A stretch of DNA of 5,933 nt from DAOTVS01 sp034436375 (lineage in GTDB: Bacteria; Chloroflexota; Anaerolineae; SpSt-313). This document shows positions 1 through 5,643 of the stretch, piece by piece. Numbering within the stretch: position 1 is the stretch's first letter; the number at the start of each line of letters is the position of its first letter. The stretch covers positions 1 through 5,933 of the forward strand of contig DAOTVS010000051.1 of assembly GCA_034436375.1 (NCBI GenBank), written 5' to 3'. Position numbers and translations under genes: made by a program. The notes under the pieces were generated by a model. That model made no database searches and was not told the origin of the DNA. It worked only from the letters and a program-made list of their open reading frames with translations.

Positions 1-37
1 AACGCCCACCCCACACCCCTTGCGGTCCAAAGCCGGG

Positions 38-1330
38 TCACACCTCGCCGCGCAGCATGCCCAGCAGGCGGTCGAGCAGGCGCTCGCCGTCGGCGCGCAG
101 GGCATTGTGCTCATACTCATTCGTCACCCAGAGGCGCAGGCCTCGAATGTTCGCCGCTGCCTCCTCGGAATAGGCGCGCTCGACGTACATGTCGTCATAG
201 TAGACGGCGGCCACGCAGGGCACCGTGTTGGCGCGCAGGGTCTCCAGGTCATACAGCCGCGGCCAGGCCTCGTATTCGGCGAGGATCTCGGCCGCTTCGC
301 GCAGCGGGCGCAAATACTCGTATTCCTCGAACATCCAGGGGTAGACCATCTCCCCGGTAAAGAGGAATGGCCCGCCGGGCGCGGCGTCAAACTCGGGGAA
401 ACTGGCGCGCACGCGCTCGGCCGACCAGCGCGAGGCCGCGCCCTGGCAATACTCGGCCTCGTGCAACAGAGCGTAGATCGGGTTGGTCTCAAAGCTCGAC
501 GCCTGTTCGACGCCCTTTAAGAAGCCGAAGCTCAGCTCGCGCCCGCCAGCCCCCTGCACAAAGGCCTCTTCGAGCAGATAGTGCACCGGCTCAAAGCCGT
601 CGCTCATGCCAAAGCTCATGCCCAGCTGCTGAAAGCGCCGCGGTGAGAGCTTTCCCCCTGCGGGCAGACGCACATCGTGGGTCGCCAGGTAGGCGGCAAT
701 CTCCGCGGCGAGGGCCTGGTCCTCCGGGTAGCGCGCAAAGTAGCGGCGGTTCTTAGCCAGCACGCGGCGGTAGGTGGCCTGGTAGACGTCATCCACCGGG
801 CGGTCGAGGGGCGGCAACCCGCCGGTCATGAGCGCCCCCTGCAAGCCCCCCGGCGCCGCCGAGAGATAGTGCGTGACGCAAAAGCCGCCAAAGCTCTGGC
901 CCAGCACCGTCCAGCGGCCAGTAGGGCCCAGCAACTCGCGGCGGATCCACTCCGCATCCTGCACGATGGCATCGGCGCGAAAGTGCATCAGGTACTCGGC
1001 CTGAGCCTGCGGCGAGGCCAGGCGCGCCAGGGTCTGGTAAGTGAGCGGGGTGCTGCGGCCGGTGCCGCGGTCGTCGAGCAGCAGCACACGATAGTCCTGC
1101 AGAGCGCGCTTCAGCCAGCCCGCATTGGCGTTCGGCCGCGGCGAGGGGAACCCGGGCCCACCCTGGAAGAAAACCAGCCAGGGCAGGTTAGCATTTTCCT
1201 TGCCCGGGGCCACGGCCTCACGGGCAAAGACGGTAATGCGCGGTCCGTCGGGCCGGGCGTGGTCGAGGGGCACGGCAAACTCATGGCCGGTCAAGACAAG
1301 GCCGGGCAGGCGGTGAGTGGTGAGGCGCAT
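38..1330 (-). CDS. Alpha/beta hydrolase, proline iminopeptidase-like (peptidase family S33)
   Basis: A complete 430-residue protein that probably removes N-terminal residues, typically proline, from peptides in the cytoplasm. No signal peptide or membrane segment is visible. The fold markers are in order: oxyanion-loop motif QGGPG at 56-60 (many relatives have HGGPG), DDRGTGRS at 86-93, and the nucleophile elbow GQSFGG at 144-149 with Ser146. A likely acid is Asp379 or Asp380 in VYYDD, and the likely catalytic His is 408 in NEYEHN. A helical cap fills about 175-340, as in S33 aminopeptidases, and it is acidic (for example FETNPIYALLHEAEY at 280-294), as expected for binding a free amino terminus. 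Length fits the larger S33 aminopeptidases. The start is fixed by AGGAG at 1339-1343, 8 nt before ATG. It appears monocistronic and convergent with nothing in the window. The substrate is inferred from family only; a broader hydrolase role is possible. Confidence 0.9.
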   Translation of the reverse strand: MRLTTHRLPGLVLTGHEFAVPLDHARPDGPRITVFAREAVAPGKENANLPWLVFFQGGPGFPSPRPNANAGWLKRALQDYRVLLLDDRGTGRSTPLTYQTLARLASPQAQAEYLMHFRADAIVQDAEWIRRELLGPTGRWTVLGQSFGGFCVTHYLSAAPGGLQGALMTGGLPPLDRPVDDVYQATYRRVLAKNRRYFARYPEDQALAAEIAAYLATHDVRLPAGGKLSPRRFQQLGMSFGMSDGFEPVHYLLEEAFVQGAGGRELSFGFLKGVEQASSFETNPIYALLHEAEYCQGAASRWSAERVRASFPEFDAAPGGPFLFTGEMVYPWMFEEYEYLRPLREAAEILAEYEAWPRLYDLETLRANTVPCVAAVYYDDMYVERAYSEEAAANIRGLRLWVTNEYEHNALRADGERLLDRLLGMLRGEV

Positions 1331-1372
1331 GAGGGCATCTCCTGTCTCTGCAAAAGGCTTTCTGAGGCGACG

Positions 1373-1382
1373 ATCGGCCGAT
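1373..1382. promoter_or_regulatory. 10-bp palindrome at the hydrolase transcription start, possible operator
   Basis: ATCGGCCGAT is a perfect palindrome that begins immediately downstream of the TATCAT box and covers the expected start site. This is where a repressor dimer could block initiation. A GC-rich 10-bp palindrome can also arise by chance, and no regulator gene is nearby. Confidence 0.2.
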
Positions 1383-1410
1383 ATGATAGCACAGGGCGCG
1401 CAAACGGCAA
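1383..1410 (-). promoter_or_regulatory. Candidate promoter of the S33 hydrolase
   Basis: On the minus strand, TTGCCG (1405-1410) and TATCAT (1383-1388) are separated by 16 nt, resembling sigma-70 -35 and -10 boxes. Transcription would start near 1376, giving a leader of about 45 nt that contains the AGGAG site before the ATG at 1330. The rest of 1331-1477 shows no gene. Position and spacing support it, but no start site is known. Confidence 0.4.
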
Positions 1411-1477
1411 AGGCAGGCGCACCGCGGGCGTTGTGGGCCGCGGCGCACCTGCTGGTCGCTCCCTGGTGTCGCAGAGG

Positions 1478-1850
1478 CTACTGGATGACCTCGATCGCCA
1501 GCCGGAAGGCGGGGAACTGATTACCCCAGGGCCAACCCGGGATAATCGCGGGCATAGGTTAGCTGCGGAACCTGGTAGCTCCAGGGCGGCTTACCGTGGC
1601 CCTGGTAGATCATCGGGTAGAGATCGATCAGGTGGATGCCCGGGCCCCCGGTGGCGACCAGGTTTATTTGGGTGTCACCATTGCTGTTAAAGCCACAGGC
1701 ATAGCCGATGTAGCCATTGTCGTAGGTCACAGCAAGGGCGTTATCCAGCTCGGTCCACCCCCCGCCTTTGAGGTGCACGGTAAAGGTCTCGCCGGCCTTG
1801 ACACGCTGGGGGGTGACGCCCACCAGGATGGGCTCAACGCGGAATGGGAC
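1478..1850 (-). pseudogene. Orphan C-terminal domain (IPT/TIG-like?) with a frameshifted tail
   Basis: This is the C-terminal portion of some other protein, fused behind the kinase remnant. It runs from VPFRVEPI through GGGWTELDNALAVTYDN and GGPGIHLIDLYPMIYQG to TYARDYPGLALG, where TAA (1521-1523) stops it. Coding quality continues past that stop in another frame: NQFPAFRLAIEVIQ, then TAG at 1478-1480. Removing one base from the C4 run at 1524-1527 restores one continuous protein, so the stop looks like a single-base insertion, real or a sequencing error. The N-terminal portion of this protein is not in the window. I do not recognise its function; the composition suggests an extracytoplasmic beta-sandwich. 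Confidence 0.6.
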
Positions 1851-2228
1851 CTCGGCCAGGGTACGGTGGGTCTGGCCGAGCGTGGCCGTTGTCAGGTCCT
1901 TGACGCGCGTCAGTTCTTCTCTCACCGGCGTCATCGTTTCAGGCAGGGTCTGCAGCGCCGCCTCCGGGCCCAGGGTCAGCGTCGTCAGCGTCTGCGCCAG
2001 GTCATCATGAAGTTCACGAGCGAGGCGCCTGCGCTCTTCCTCCTGCACCTCGATGACCCGGTGCAAGAGTTGCTGCGCAGCAGCCTCCTTCTGCGTGATT
2101 TCCTGGCACAGACCTTCCGTCTCGGCCTCTGGCTTGAGGGCCTGCGGCCATCTGGCTAAAAGCCTCGGTGAGCCGATCCATCTCGTTGACTCCGCGCATC
2201 GCCATCCGTTGAGACCGATCACCGGCAC
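1521..2228 (-). CDS. Chimeric ORF: histidine-kinase dimerisation segment joined to an unrelated C-terminal domain (probably not functional)
   Basis: The open frame is 235 codons, but its parts do not belong together. Residues 1-25 are out-of-frame HAMP DNA. Residues 26-123 match the linker and HisKA_3 segment of NarL-type sensor kinases: QEITQKEAAAQQLL, then EEERRRLARELHDDLAQ with the phospho-acceptor His74. The HATPase_c domain that should follow is absent. From about residue 127 (near base 1850) the protein becomes a well-preserved domain beginning VPFRVEPILVGVTPQRVKAG. It is rich in Gly, Tyr and Asn, includes ACGFNSNGD and HLIDLYPMIYQG, and resembles extracytoplasmic IPT/TIG-like beta domains. 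No ribosome binding site or signal peptide fits a start at 2228. The frame is best read as the product of a deletion or rearrangement fusing two gene remnants. A gene caller would probably report it as a hypothetical protein or histidine kinase. Confidence 0.45.
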   Translation of the reverse strand: MPVIGLNGWRCAESTRWIGSPRLLARWPQALKPEAETEGLCQEITQKEAAAQQLLHRVIEVQEEERRRLARELHDDLAQTLTTLTLGPEAALQTLPETMTPVREELTRVKDLTTATLGQTHRTLAEVPFRVEPILVGVTPQRVKAGETFTVHLKGGGWTELDNALAVTYDNGYIGYACGFNSNGDTQINLVATGGPGIHLIDLYPMIYQGHGKPPWSYQVPQLTYARDYPGLALG

Positions 2229-2274
2229 CGAAGTGATGGATGGTGAGCATCATCTGATCGACCTGGCTCAATAA
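1853..2274 (-). pseudogene. Remnant of a HAMP-HisKA_3 (NarL-type) sensor histidine kinase
   Basis: Two reading frames together reconstruct the middle of a membrane sensor kinase. In the frame that opens at 2367, bases 2274-2146 encode a HAMP domain (HHFGAGDRSQRMAMRG, then NEMDRLTEAFSQMA). The protein should continue into QALKPEAETEGLCQEITQKE, but that lies in a different frame, so a frameshift sits near 2140-2150. The second frame carries the H-box RELHDD (His codon 2007-2009) and the helix after it, ending near 1853. The sensor and transmembrane part upstream of HAMP is missing, as is the whole HATPase_c domain downstream. In life such a kinase would phosphorylate a LuxR-type response regulator; none is present here. 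Loss at both ends plus a frameshift makes activity very unlikely. Confidence 0.75.
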
Positions 2275-2380
2275 TAGACCATTTATAGCGCTCCTGGCTC
2301 TTTCGCCCAAACCGCCTCTCACTGTCGGCCCAACACTTGCTGACTCCAGAAGTGGATTCATACCCATCTAGAGGAGTCCT

Positions 2381-4711
2381 ATGCCGGTACACACACGCGA
2401 GGAGACAGAGCCGGCGGCGGGCCAGGCTATCCTTACGCAGGCCGCCTGTATCCTGGACGAGCAGGCGCAGCCTATTGTCGAGCGCTGGCTGGCGCGCCTG
2501 CCGGAGGCTGCCCCTTCTTTGCCCCACGAGCTGCGCCTGCAGGACATGGAGGATGCCGCGCCCAGGCTTGTCCATAGCGTCGCTCAAGCCCTGCGCTCCG
2601 GGTTGGTCGAAGCGCCGGATGCCTCCTGGTCTGCGGAAGCGCGCGAGCACGCCCAACTCCGCAGGCGCCAGGGCGAGCTGCTCAGCGACCTCCTGCGAGA
2701 GTTCCAGATTCTGCGCGAGGAAATCTGGGCTGCCCTGGCAGAGCGCCTGCGCCTGGCCCCCGCGCAAGACGTCTTCCTGCTGGCGCGCAACCTGGGCGCT
2801 GCCCTGGACACGATAGCCACCCTGTCGGCCGGCAGCTATGCCCAGGCCGAGCGGGAAGCTCTCCATGCCGTTGAGGGGGCCGAGCGGCGCCTACAGGCCA
2901 TCCTGGAGAGCATTGCGGATGCCCTGATCATCCTGGACCGCGCGGGCACCGTCACCTATGTGAACAAGCAAGCCGAGACGCTCTCGCGCCGGTCGCGGGA
3001 GGAGATGGTCGGGCGGCCAACCTGGGACGCCTTCCGCCAGGGTTTCACCCCCGACCTCTTCCGGGAGTACGAGCGCGCCGTCGCGCAGCGGATCCCCATC
3101 TCTCTGGTAGCCTATTACCCCCCGCTGGGACTCTGGGTCGAGGTTCATGTCGCCCCCTGGTCCGACGGGTTGACGCTGCTCATTACGGATATCAGTGAGC
3201 ACAGGCGCGCGGAGCGGGAACGCGCAGAGGCCATCGCGCGCGAGCAACAGGCTCGAGATGAAGCTGAACGAGCCTCCGAGCGACTCGTTACCATCCTCGA
3301 GCGGATCACCGATGCCTTTTTTGCCCTTGACGCTCAAGCCCGCTTCACTTACGTCAACCGCCGGGCGGCTGAGATCTGGAGCCTTGACCGCGACCAACTC
3401 ATCGGCCGCAGCCTGTGGGAAGTGTTTCCCCAATTCGTCGGCTCCGAGATGCAAAGCGCCTATGAGGAGGTCATGGCCGCCAAGCAGACCTTCGCTATCG
3501 AGTTCTACTATCCGCCGACGGATGTCTGGATCAGTGTCCGGGCCTATCCAACTGAAGACGGTGTGTCCGTATTCTTCGAGGACGTCACCGCACGCAAGCG
3601 CGCCGAAGAGGAGCGCGAGCGGCTGCTGGCAGAGGTGCAGAGCCGGGCGGCGGAACTGGACGCCACCCTGGCTTCGCTGGCAGACGGGCTGATGATCTTT
3701 GGCCCAAATAAGGAGATCATCCGCATCAATGGCAGCGCGGCGCGCATGCTGGGCCTGCCGCCAGAGGCCGCTTCGCGGACTGCCGCAGAGAACTGGGCCA
3801 TGCTGCATCCAGAGACCGCCGACGGCGCGCCGGTCTCCCTCGACGAATCGCCCGGCGTGCGCGCTCTGCGTGGCGAGGAGGTGCGTGAGGTCGTGCTGGT
3901 GTTCCATCCTCCTCAGGGGCGACCGGTGTGGACTGCGAACAGCGCAGGCCCCATCCGCACCCCCGACGGGCGTATGCTGGGGTCTGTCGTCACCTTTGCC
4001 GACATCACGACCCAACATCAGTTACAGGAACAGCGCGACGATATCCTCCGCTCCGTCTCTCACGACCTGCGCAACCCCCTGAGCGCCATCCTCGGCCAGG
4101 CGCAGGTCCTCAAGCGCCGTCTGGAACAGGGCCGTTGCGGCGAGCGCGAAGTGCAGGGCGCCGACGCCATCGTCACCAGCGCCCAGCGCATGAACACCAT
4201 GATCCAGGACCTGGTTGATGTCGCTCGCGTGGAGTCGGGCCAGCTGGCGCTCGACCGCCGGCCCGTCGACCTGCCGGCCTTTGTATCGGAACTGAAGCGG
4301 CGCCTGGCGCCCAGCATGGAGACCGGCCGCATCCAGGTCGAGCCGGCCCCGGGCATACCCCCCGCCTCCGCTGATCCGGGCCGGCTGGAGCGCATCCTGA
4401 GCAACCTGCTCTCCAACGCCCTGAAATACTCCGAGCCTGGCAGCGAGGTCACGGTGCGCTTTATCGGGCGCGAGGGGGAGATTATCACCTCCATCACCGA
4501 CTACGGCAAGGGCATCCCCCCCGAAGACCTGCCCCACCTCTTCCAGCGCTACTTTCGCACCGGCGCCGCCAAAGAGGTGCGCGAGGGGCTGGGCCTCGGG
4601 CTCTATATCACCCGCCGGCTGGTCGAGGCCCATGGCGGGCGCATCTGGGTAGAGAGCGAGGTGGGCAAGGGGAGCACGTTCTCGTTCAGCCTGCCGACGG
4701 AGGAGGTGTAG
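2381..4711 (+). CDS. Soluble multi-PAS sensor histidine kinase with RsbRD-like N-terminal domain
   Basis: A 776-residue cytosolic sensor kinase that should autophosphorylate on His and pass the phosphate to a response regulator. Domains in order: an all-helical N-terminus (about 15-125, with DEQAQPIVERWLARL and LLREFQILREEIW) resembling RsbRD_N; PAS1 about 168-275; a charged coiled coil 275-303; PAS2 about 303-405; another coiled coil 405-428; PAS3 about 428-545; HisKA with H-box SHDLRNPL and phospho-acceptor His561 (base 4061); HATPase_c 640-771. The ATPase has the N-box (Asn675, Asn679 in NLLSNALKYS), the G1 box DYGKGI (707-712) and the G2 box GLGLGLYI (736-743), so it looks active. There are no transmembrane segments, so the signal is intracellular (ligand, redox or light cannot be told apart). 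The start is supported by GAGGAG at 2371-2376, 4 nt before ATG. No receiver domain or adjacent regulator exists, so it is an orphan here. It ends 29 bp from the convergent APH remnant. Confidence 0.93.
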   Translation: MPVHTREETEPAAGQAILTQAACILDEQAQPIVERWLARLPEAAPSLPHELRLQDMEDAAPRLVHSVAQALRSGLVEAPDASWSAEAREHAQLRRRQGELLSDLLREFQILREEIWAALAERLRLAPAQDVFLLARNLGAALDTIATLSAGSYAQAEREALHAVEGAERRLQAILESIADALIILDRAGTVTYVNKQAETLSRRSREEMVGRPTWDAFRQGFTPDLFREYERAVAQRIPISLVAYYPPLGLWVEVHVAPWSDGLTLLITDISEHRRAERERAEAIAREQQARDEAERASERLVTILERITDAFFALDAQARFTYVNRRAAEIWSLDRDQLIGRSLWEVFPQFVGSEMQSAYEEVMAAKQTFAIEFYYPPTDVWISVRAYPTEDGVSVFFEDVTARKRAEEERERLLAEVQSRAAELDATLASLADGLMIFGPNKEIIRINGSAARMLGLPPEAASRTAAENWAMLHPETADGAPVSLDESPGVRALRGEEVREVVLVFHPPQGRPVWTANSAGPIRTPDGRMLGSVVTFADITTQHQLQEQRDDILRSVSHDLRNPLSAILGQAQVLKRRLEQGRCGEREVQGADAIVTSAQRMNTMIQDLVDVARVESGQLALDRRPVDLPAFVSELKRRLAPSMETGRIQVEPAPGIPPASADPGRLERILSNLLSNALKYSEPGSEVTVRFIGREGEIITSITDYGKGIPPEDLPHLFQRYFRTGAAKEVREGLGLGLYITRRLVEAHGGRIWVESEVGKGSTFSFSLPTEEV

Positions 4712-4740
4712 GCGCGCCGCCCGCCAGAGGCATCAGCCCT

Positions 4741-5198
4741 TCATCGTGCGCCGTGCCTGCAATCGACGAGAACCTCAGCGATGGCGCGGCGAGAGATGCC
4801 GGCGAGCACAGGGTTCGTGCTCTGGTAGTAGGGGAGGGCGATCAGCCCGACCGACAGCGCCCAGCCGCGGCCCCGCGCCCACATTGCGCCATCAGCCGCC
4901 AGCGCGGCGCGGAATACGCCCCGGGTGCCGGCCGAGAACAGACCAGTGCCAGGGATAGCCCTCGCCGGGCACCCCCTTGGCGAGTGGGACGGGGCTGGCA
5001 AGCGGCAAGAGGGGGGCCAGCCTCGGCAGCCACCGCTGCTCCTTATCCACCTTGCCCGGTGGCCCAAGAAGTACGGGGCAGCCGCACGGCCATATCGTCG
5101 CCGAGGCGATAGAGCGCATCGTCGGTCCCGGCGGACTCGTCCGGCTCGGTAGGGAGACCCGCCTTGGACGCGTAAATCCGACGCCCAACGGCGTTCAG
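4741..5198 (-). pseudogene. Remnant of an APH-family phosphotransferase, core deleted and frameshifted
   Basis: Three frames spell out pieces of one APH-type (aminoglycoside phosphotransferase-like) small-molecule kinase. Frame one (about 5190-5055) reads ESAGTDDALYRLGDDMAVRLP, the glycine-loop end of the N-lobe, then hits TAA at 5043-5045. Dropping one base from the C3 run at 5055-5057 continues it as KVDKEQRWLPRLAPLLPLA, then PVPLAKGVPGEGYPWHWSV. At about 4935-4946 the text jumps, in a third frame, to the family's C-terminal helices (FSAGTRGVFRAAL, MWARGRGWALSVGLIALPYY, TNPVLAGISRRAIAEVL), ending in TGA at 4741. The middle is missing, including the expected catalytic HGDLxxGN loop and DFGG metal site. 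About 150 codons remain of a family usually near 300. The N-terminal end is also eroded where it meets the tRNA. It cannot encode an active enzyme. The family is recognised from memory of the motifs. Confidence 0.82.
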
Positions 5199-5271
5199 TG
5201 GGACCACCGGGATTCGAACCCAGGACCAACCGGTTATGAGCCGGCCGCTCTCACCGCTGAGCTATGGGCGA
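5199..5271 (-). tRNA. tRNA with anticodon CAT (Met elongator or Ile2), acceptor stem defective
   Basis: Reading the minus strand gives a 73-nt cloverleaf: D-arm GCTC/GAGC with an 8-nt loop; anticodon arm GCCGG-CTCATAA-CCGGT with anticodon CAT at 5236-5238; variable loop TGGTC; T-arm CTGGG-TTCGAAT-CCCGG; discriminator A at 5199. CCA is not encoded. CAT could be elongator Met, or Ile2 if the C is modified to lysidine; there is no way to decide here. The acceptor stem is odd: the 3' strand TGGTCCC calls for GGGACCA, but the 5' side reads TCGCCCA. Only positions 3, 5, 6 and 7 pair, leaving 1:72, 2:71 and 4:69 mismatched. The gene may be a pseudo-tRNA or have been recombined at its 5' end. A strong promoter lies upstream. 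Confidence 0.72.
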
Positions 5272-5368
5272 TTGCGCACGAAACCACTACCTGTAGTACC
5301 CCGCGACCTTCTACCTACTACATCTAGGGCCACCACACCACACGGCCCCCTGCTGCACAGCGACTAGA

Positions 5369-5397
5369 ACATTAGTTTGCTGTAGTTTTGCTGTCAA
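5369..5397 (-). promoter_or_regulatory. Strong sigma-70-like promoter upstream of the tRNA
   Basis: On the minus strand the exact consensus -35 box TTGACA (5392-5397) is followed after 17 nt by TAATGT (5369-5374). Transcription would start near 5362 and reach the tRNA at 5271 after a leader of about 90 nt. The leader contains a GGGCC/GGCCC stem (5327-5331 with 5344-5348) and a second inverted repeat, GTAGTA/TACTAC (5293-5298 with 5316-5321). The site lies just past the terminator at 5410-5444, so the tRNA is insulated from upstream transcription. The AT-rich stretch stands out from the GC-rich surroundings. Confidence 0.65.
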
Positions 5398-5404
5398 GAC
5401 ATAA

Positions 5405-5444
5405 CGAAAAACCCGCCCCGGTGGTTTGCCACCTCGGGCGGGTT
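5405..5444 (-). terminator. Intrinsic terminator for minus-strand transcription
   Basis: A long hairpin (5410-5444) pairs AACCCGCCC with GGGCGGGTT, then, after a small internal loop, GGTGG with CCACC around a TTTG loop. On the minus strand it is followed directly by a run of five T (the last two stem T plus three more, to 5407), then CG and TT, the classic rho-independent layout. It ends whatever is transcribed from the right (5445-5600) before the tRNA promoter begins. Confidence 0.75.
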
Positions 5445-5454
5445 CTGCTATACT
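5426..5454 (+). promoter_or_regulatory. Promoter-like pair on the plus strand, overlapping the terminator hairpin
   Basis: TTGCCA (5426-5431) and TATACT (5449-5454) are 17 nt apart, a good sigma-70 match. A start near 5461 would give a plus-strand RNA of about 60 nt ending at the hairpin at 5488-5516 and its T-run. The -35 box overlaps the 3' arm of the minus-strand terminator, which may make the match accidental. Confidence 0.3.
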
Positions 5455-5487
5455 TCACTCGCCTTGGTGGTGCAACACCTGGGCCAT

Positions 5488-5520
5488 GCTCCTGGACGTT
5501 CCAGCGTCGCAGGAGCTTTT
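5488..5520 (+). terminator. Hairpin with T-run, possible plus-strand terminator
   Basis: The inverted repeat GCTCCTG...CAGGAGC (5488-5494 with 5510-5516), extended by GACG/CGTC, is followed on the plus strand by TTTTCTGTT. This is compatible with a modest intrinsic terminator. Read from the minus strand the same stem would be an internal element of the candidate small RNA. Confidence 0.4.
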
Positions 5521-5535
5521 CTGTTGTCGGACCGT

Positions 5536-5563
5536 ATTCTACACCAAGTCCGCAGGAATGCAA
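5536..5563 (-). promoter_or_regulatory. Candidate promoter of the small RNA
   Basis: On the minus strand TTGCAT (5558-5563) and TAGAAT (5536-5541) are 16 nt apart. The expected start is near 5529, just before the hairpin-rich stretch. The pair overlaps the end of a 27-codon Cys-rich ORF. Confidence 0.4.
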
Positions 5564-5622
5564 AAGCGGGCGCCCGTCGTCATTGACTGCGCCCGCCGGC
5601 AGTCACGGCAAAACTTGCCCAT
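5539..5622 (-). CDS. 27-residue Cys-rich mini-ORF, zinc-ribbon-like, probably truncated
   Basis: The ORF reads MGKFCRDCRRAQSMTTGARF and then CIPADLV before TAG. A strong ribosome binding site, GGAGG at 5629-5633, sits 6 nt before the ATG, so the start looks real. The text looks like a double zinc ribbon: a CxxC knuckle (FCRDC), then the GARFC phrase that usually opens the second CxxC. Here the frame departs from the pattern after FCIP, where the next Cys should come, and ends. It is therefore either a truncated zinc-ribbon gene or a leader peptide. The start follows the stop of a 22-codon ORF by 3 nt. The zinc-ribbon link is inference. Confidence 0.4.
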   Translation of the reverse strand: MGKFCRDCRRAQSMTTGARFCIPADLV

Positions 5623-5643
5623 CGGTCACCTCCCGCTGCTCGC
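5597..5643 (-). repeat. Diverged repeat, copy B (ribosome binding site, start and CRDC motif)
   Basis: This 47-bp stretch aligns without gaps to 5879-5925, with 36 of 47 positions identical. The conserved cores are GGAGGTG and TTGCCGTGACTG. The copies are offset by 282 bp on the same strand and each begins a small Cys-rich ORF with identical 6-nt spacing, which suggests an old gene duplication. Confidence 0.6.

Larger units (their letters stand above)
5405..5529 (-). ncRNA. Candidate small structured RNA
   Basis: A promoter-like pair at 5536-5563 would start a transcript near 5529 that ends at the terminator at 5410, about 125 nt later. Within it lies a hairpin (5488-5516) with a 7-bp outer stem GCTCCTG/CAGGAGC, a one-base bulge, a 4-bp inner stem GACG/CGTC and a 6-nt loop. 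A short GGTG/CACC inverted repeat follows, then the terminator. No convincing coding frame exists: the open frame across it needs a TTG start and runs through the terminator. I do not recognise it as 6S, RNase P, SRP RNA or tmRNA. The promoter-structure-terminator layout is what is seen; existence of the RNA is inference. The same hairpin could instead belong to a plus-strand transcript. Confidence 0.35.

Noticed and set aside
677..1690. A 337-codon plus-strand open frame
   Set aside because: It lies antisense to the well-supported hydrolase and the kinase/beta-domain remnant, and its product is low-complexity Arg/Gly/Ala text with no motif. It is a GC-rich shadow.
2219..2866. A 215-codon minus-strand open frame (and others opposite the PAS kinase, such as 2891-4018 and 4022-4633)
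   Set aside because: They are antisense to the intact kinase, have no recognisable domain and no good ribosome binding site. They reflect codon bias of the real gene.
4892..5188. A 98-codon minus-strand frame as an independent gene
   Set aside because: It is the middle frame of the APH remnant (KVDKEQRWLPRLAP...), flanked by matching pieces in other frames, so it is not a gene by itself.
5178..5195. Terminator directly after the tRNA
   Set aside because: A 5-bp ACGCC/GGCGT hairpin is followed by only three T on the minus strand, too weak to call.
5272..5360. A second tRNA or riboswitch in the tRNA leader
   Set aside because: Two short inverted repeats exist, but I could not fold a cloverleaf or match a known riboswitch core.
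5372..5563. A 63-codon minus-strand frame starting at TTG
   Set aside because: It runs through the terminator hairpin into the tRNA promoter and has no ribosome binding site or motif.
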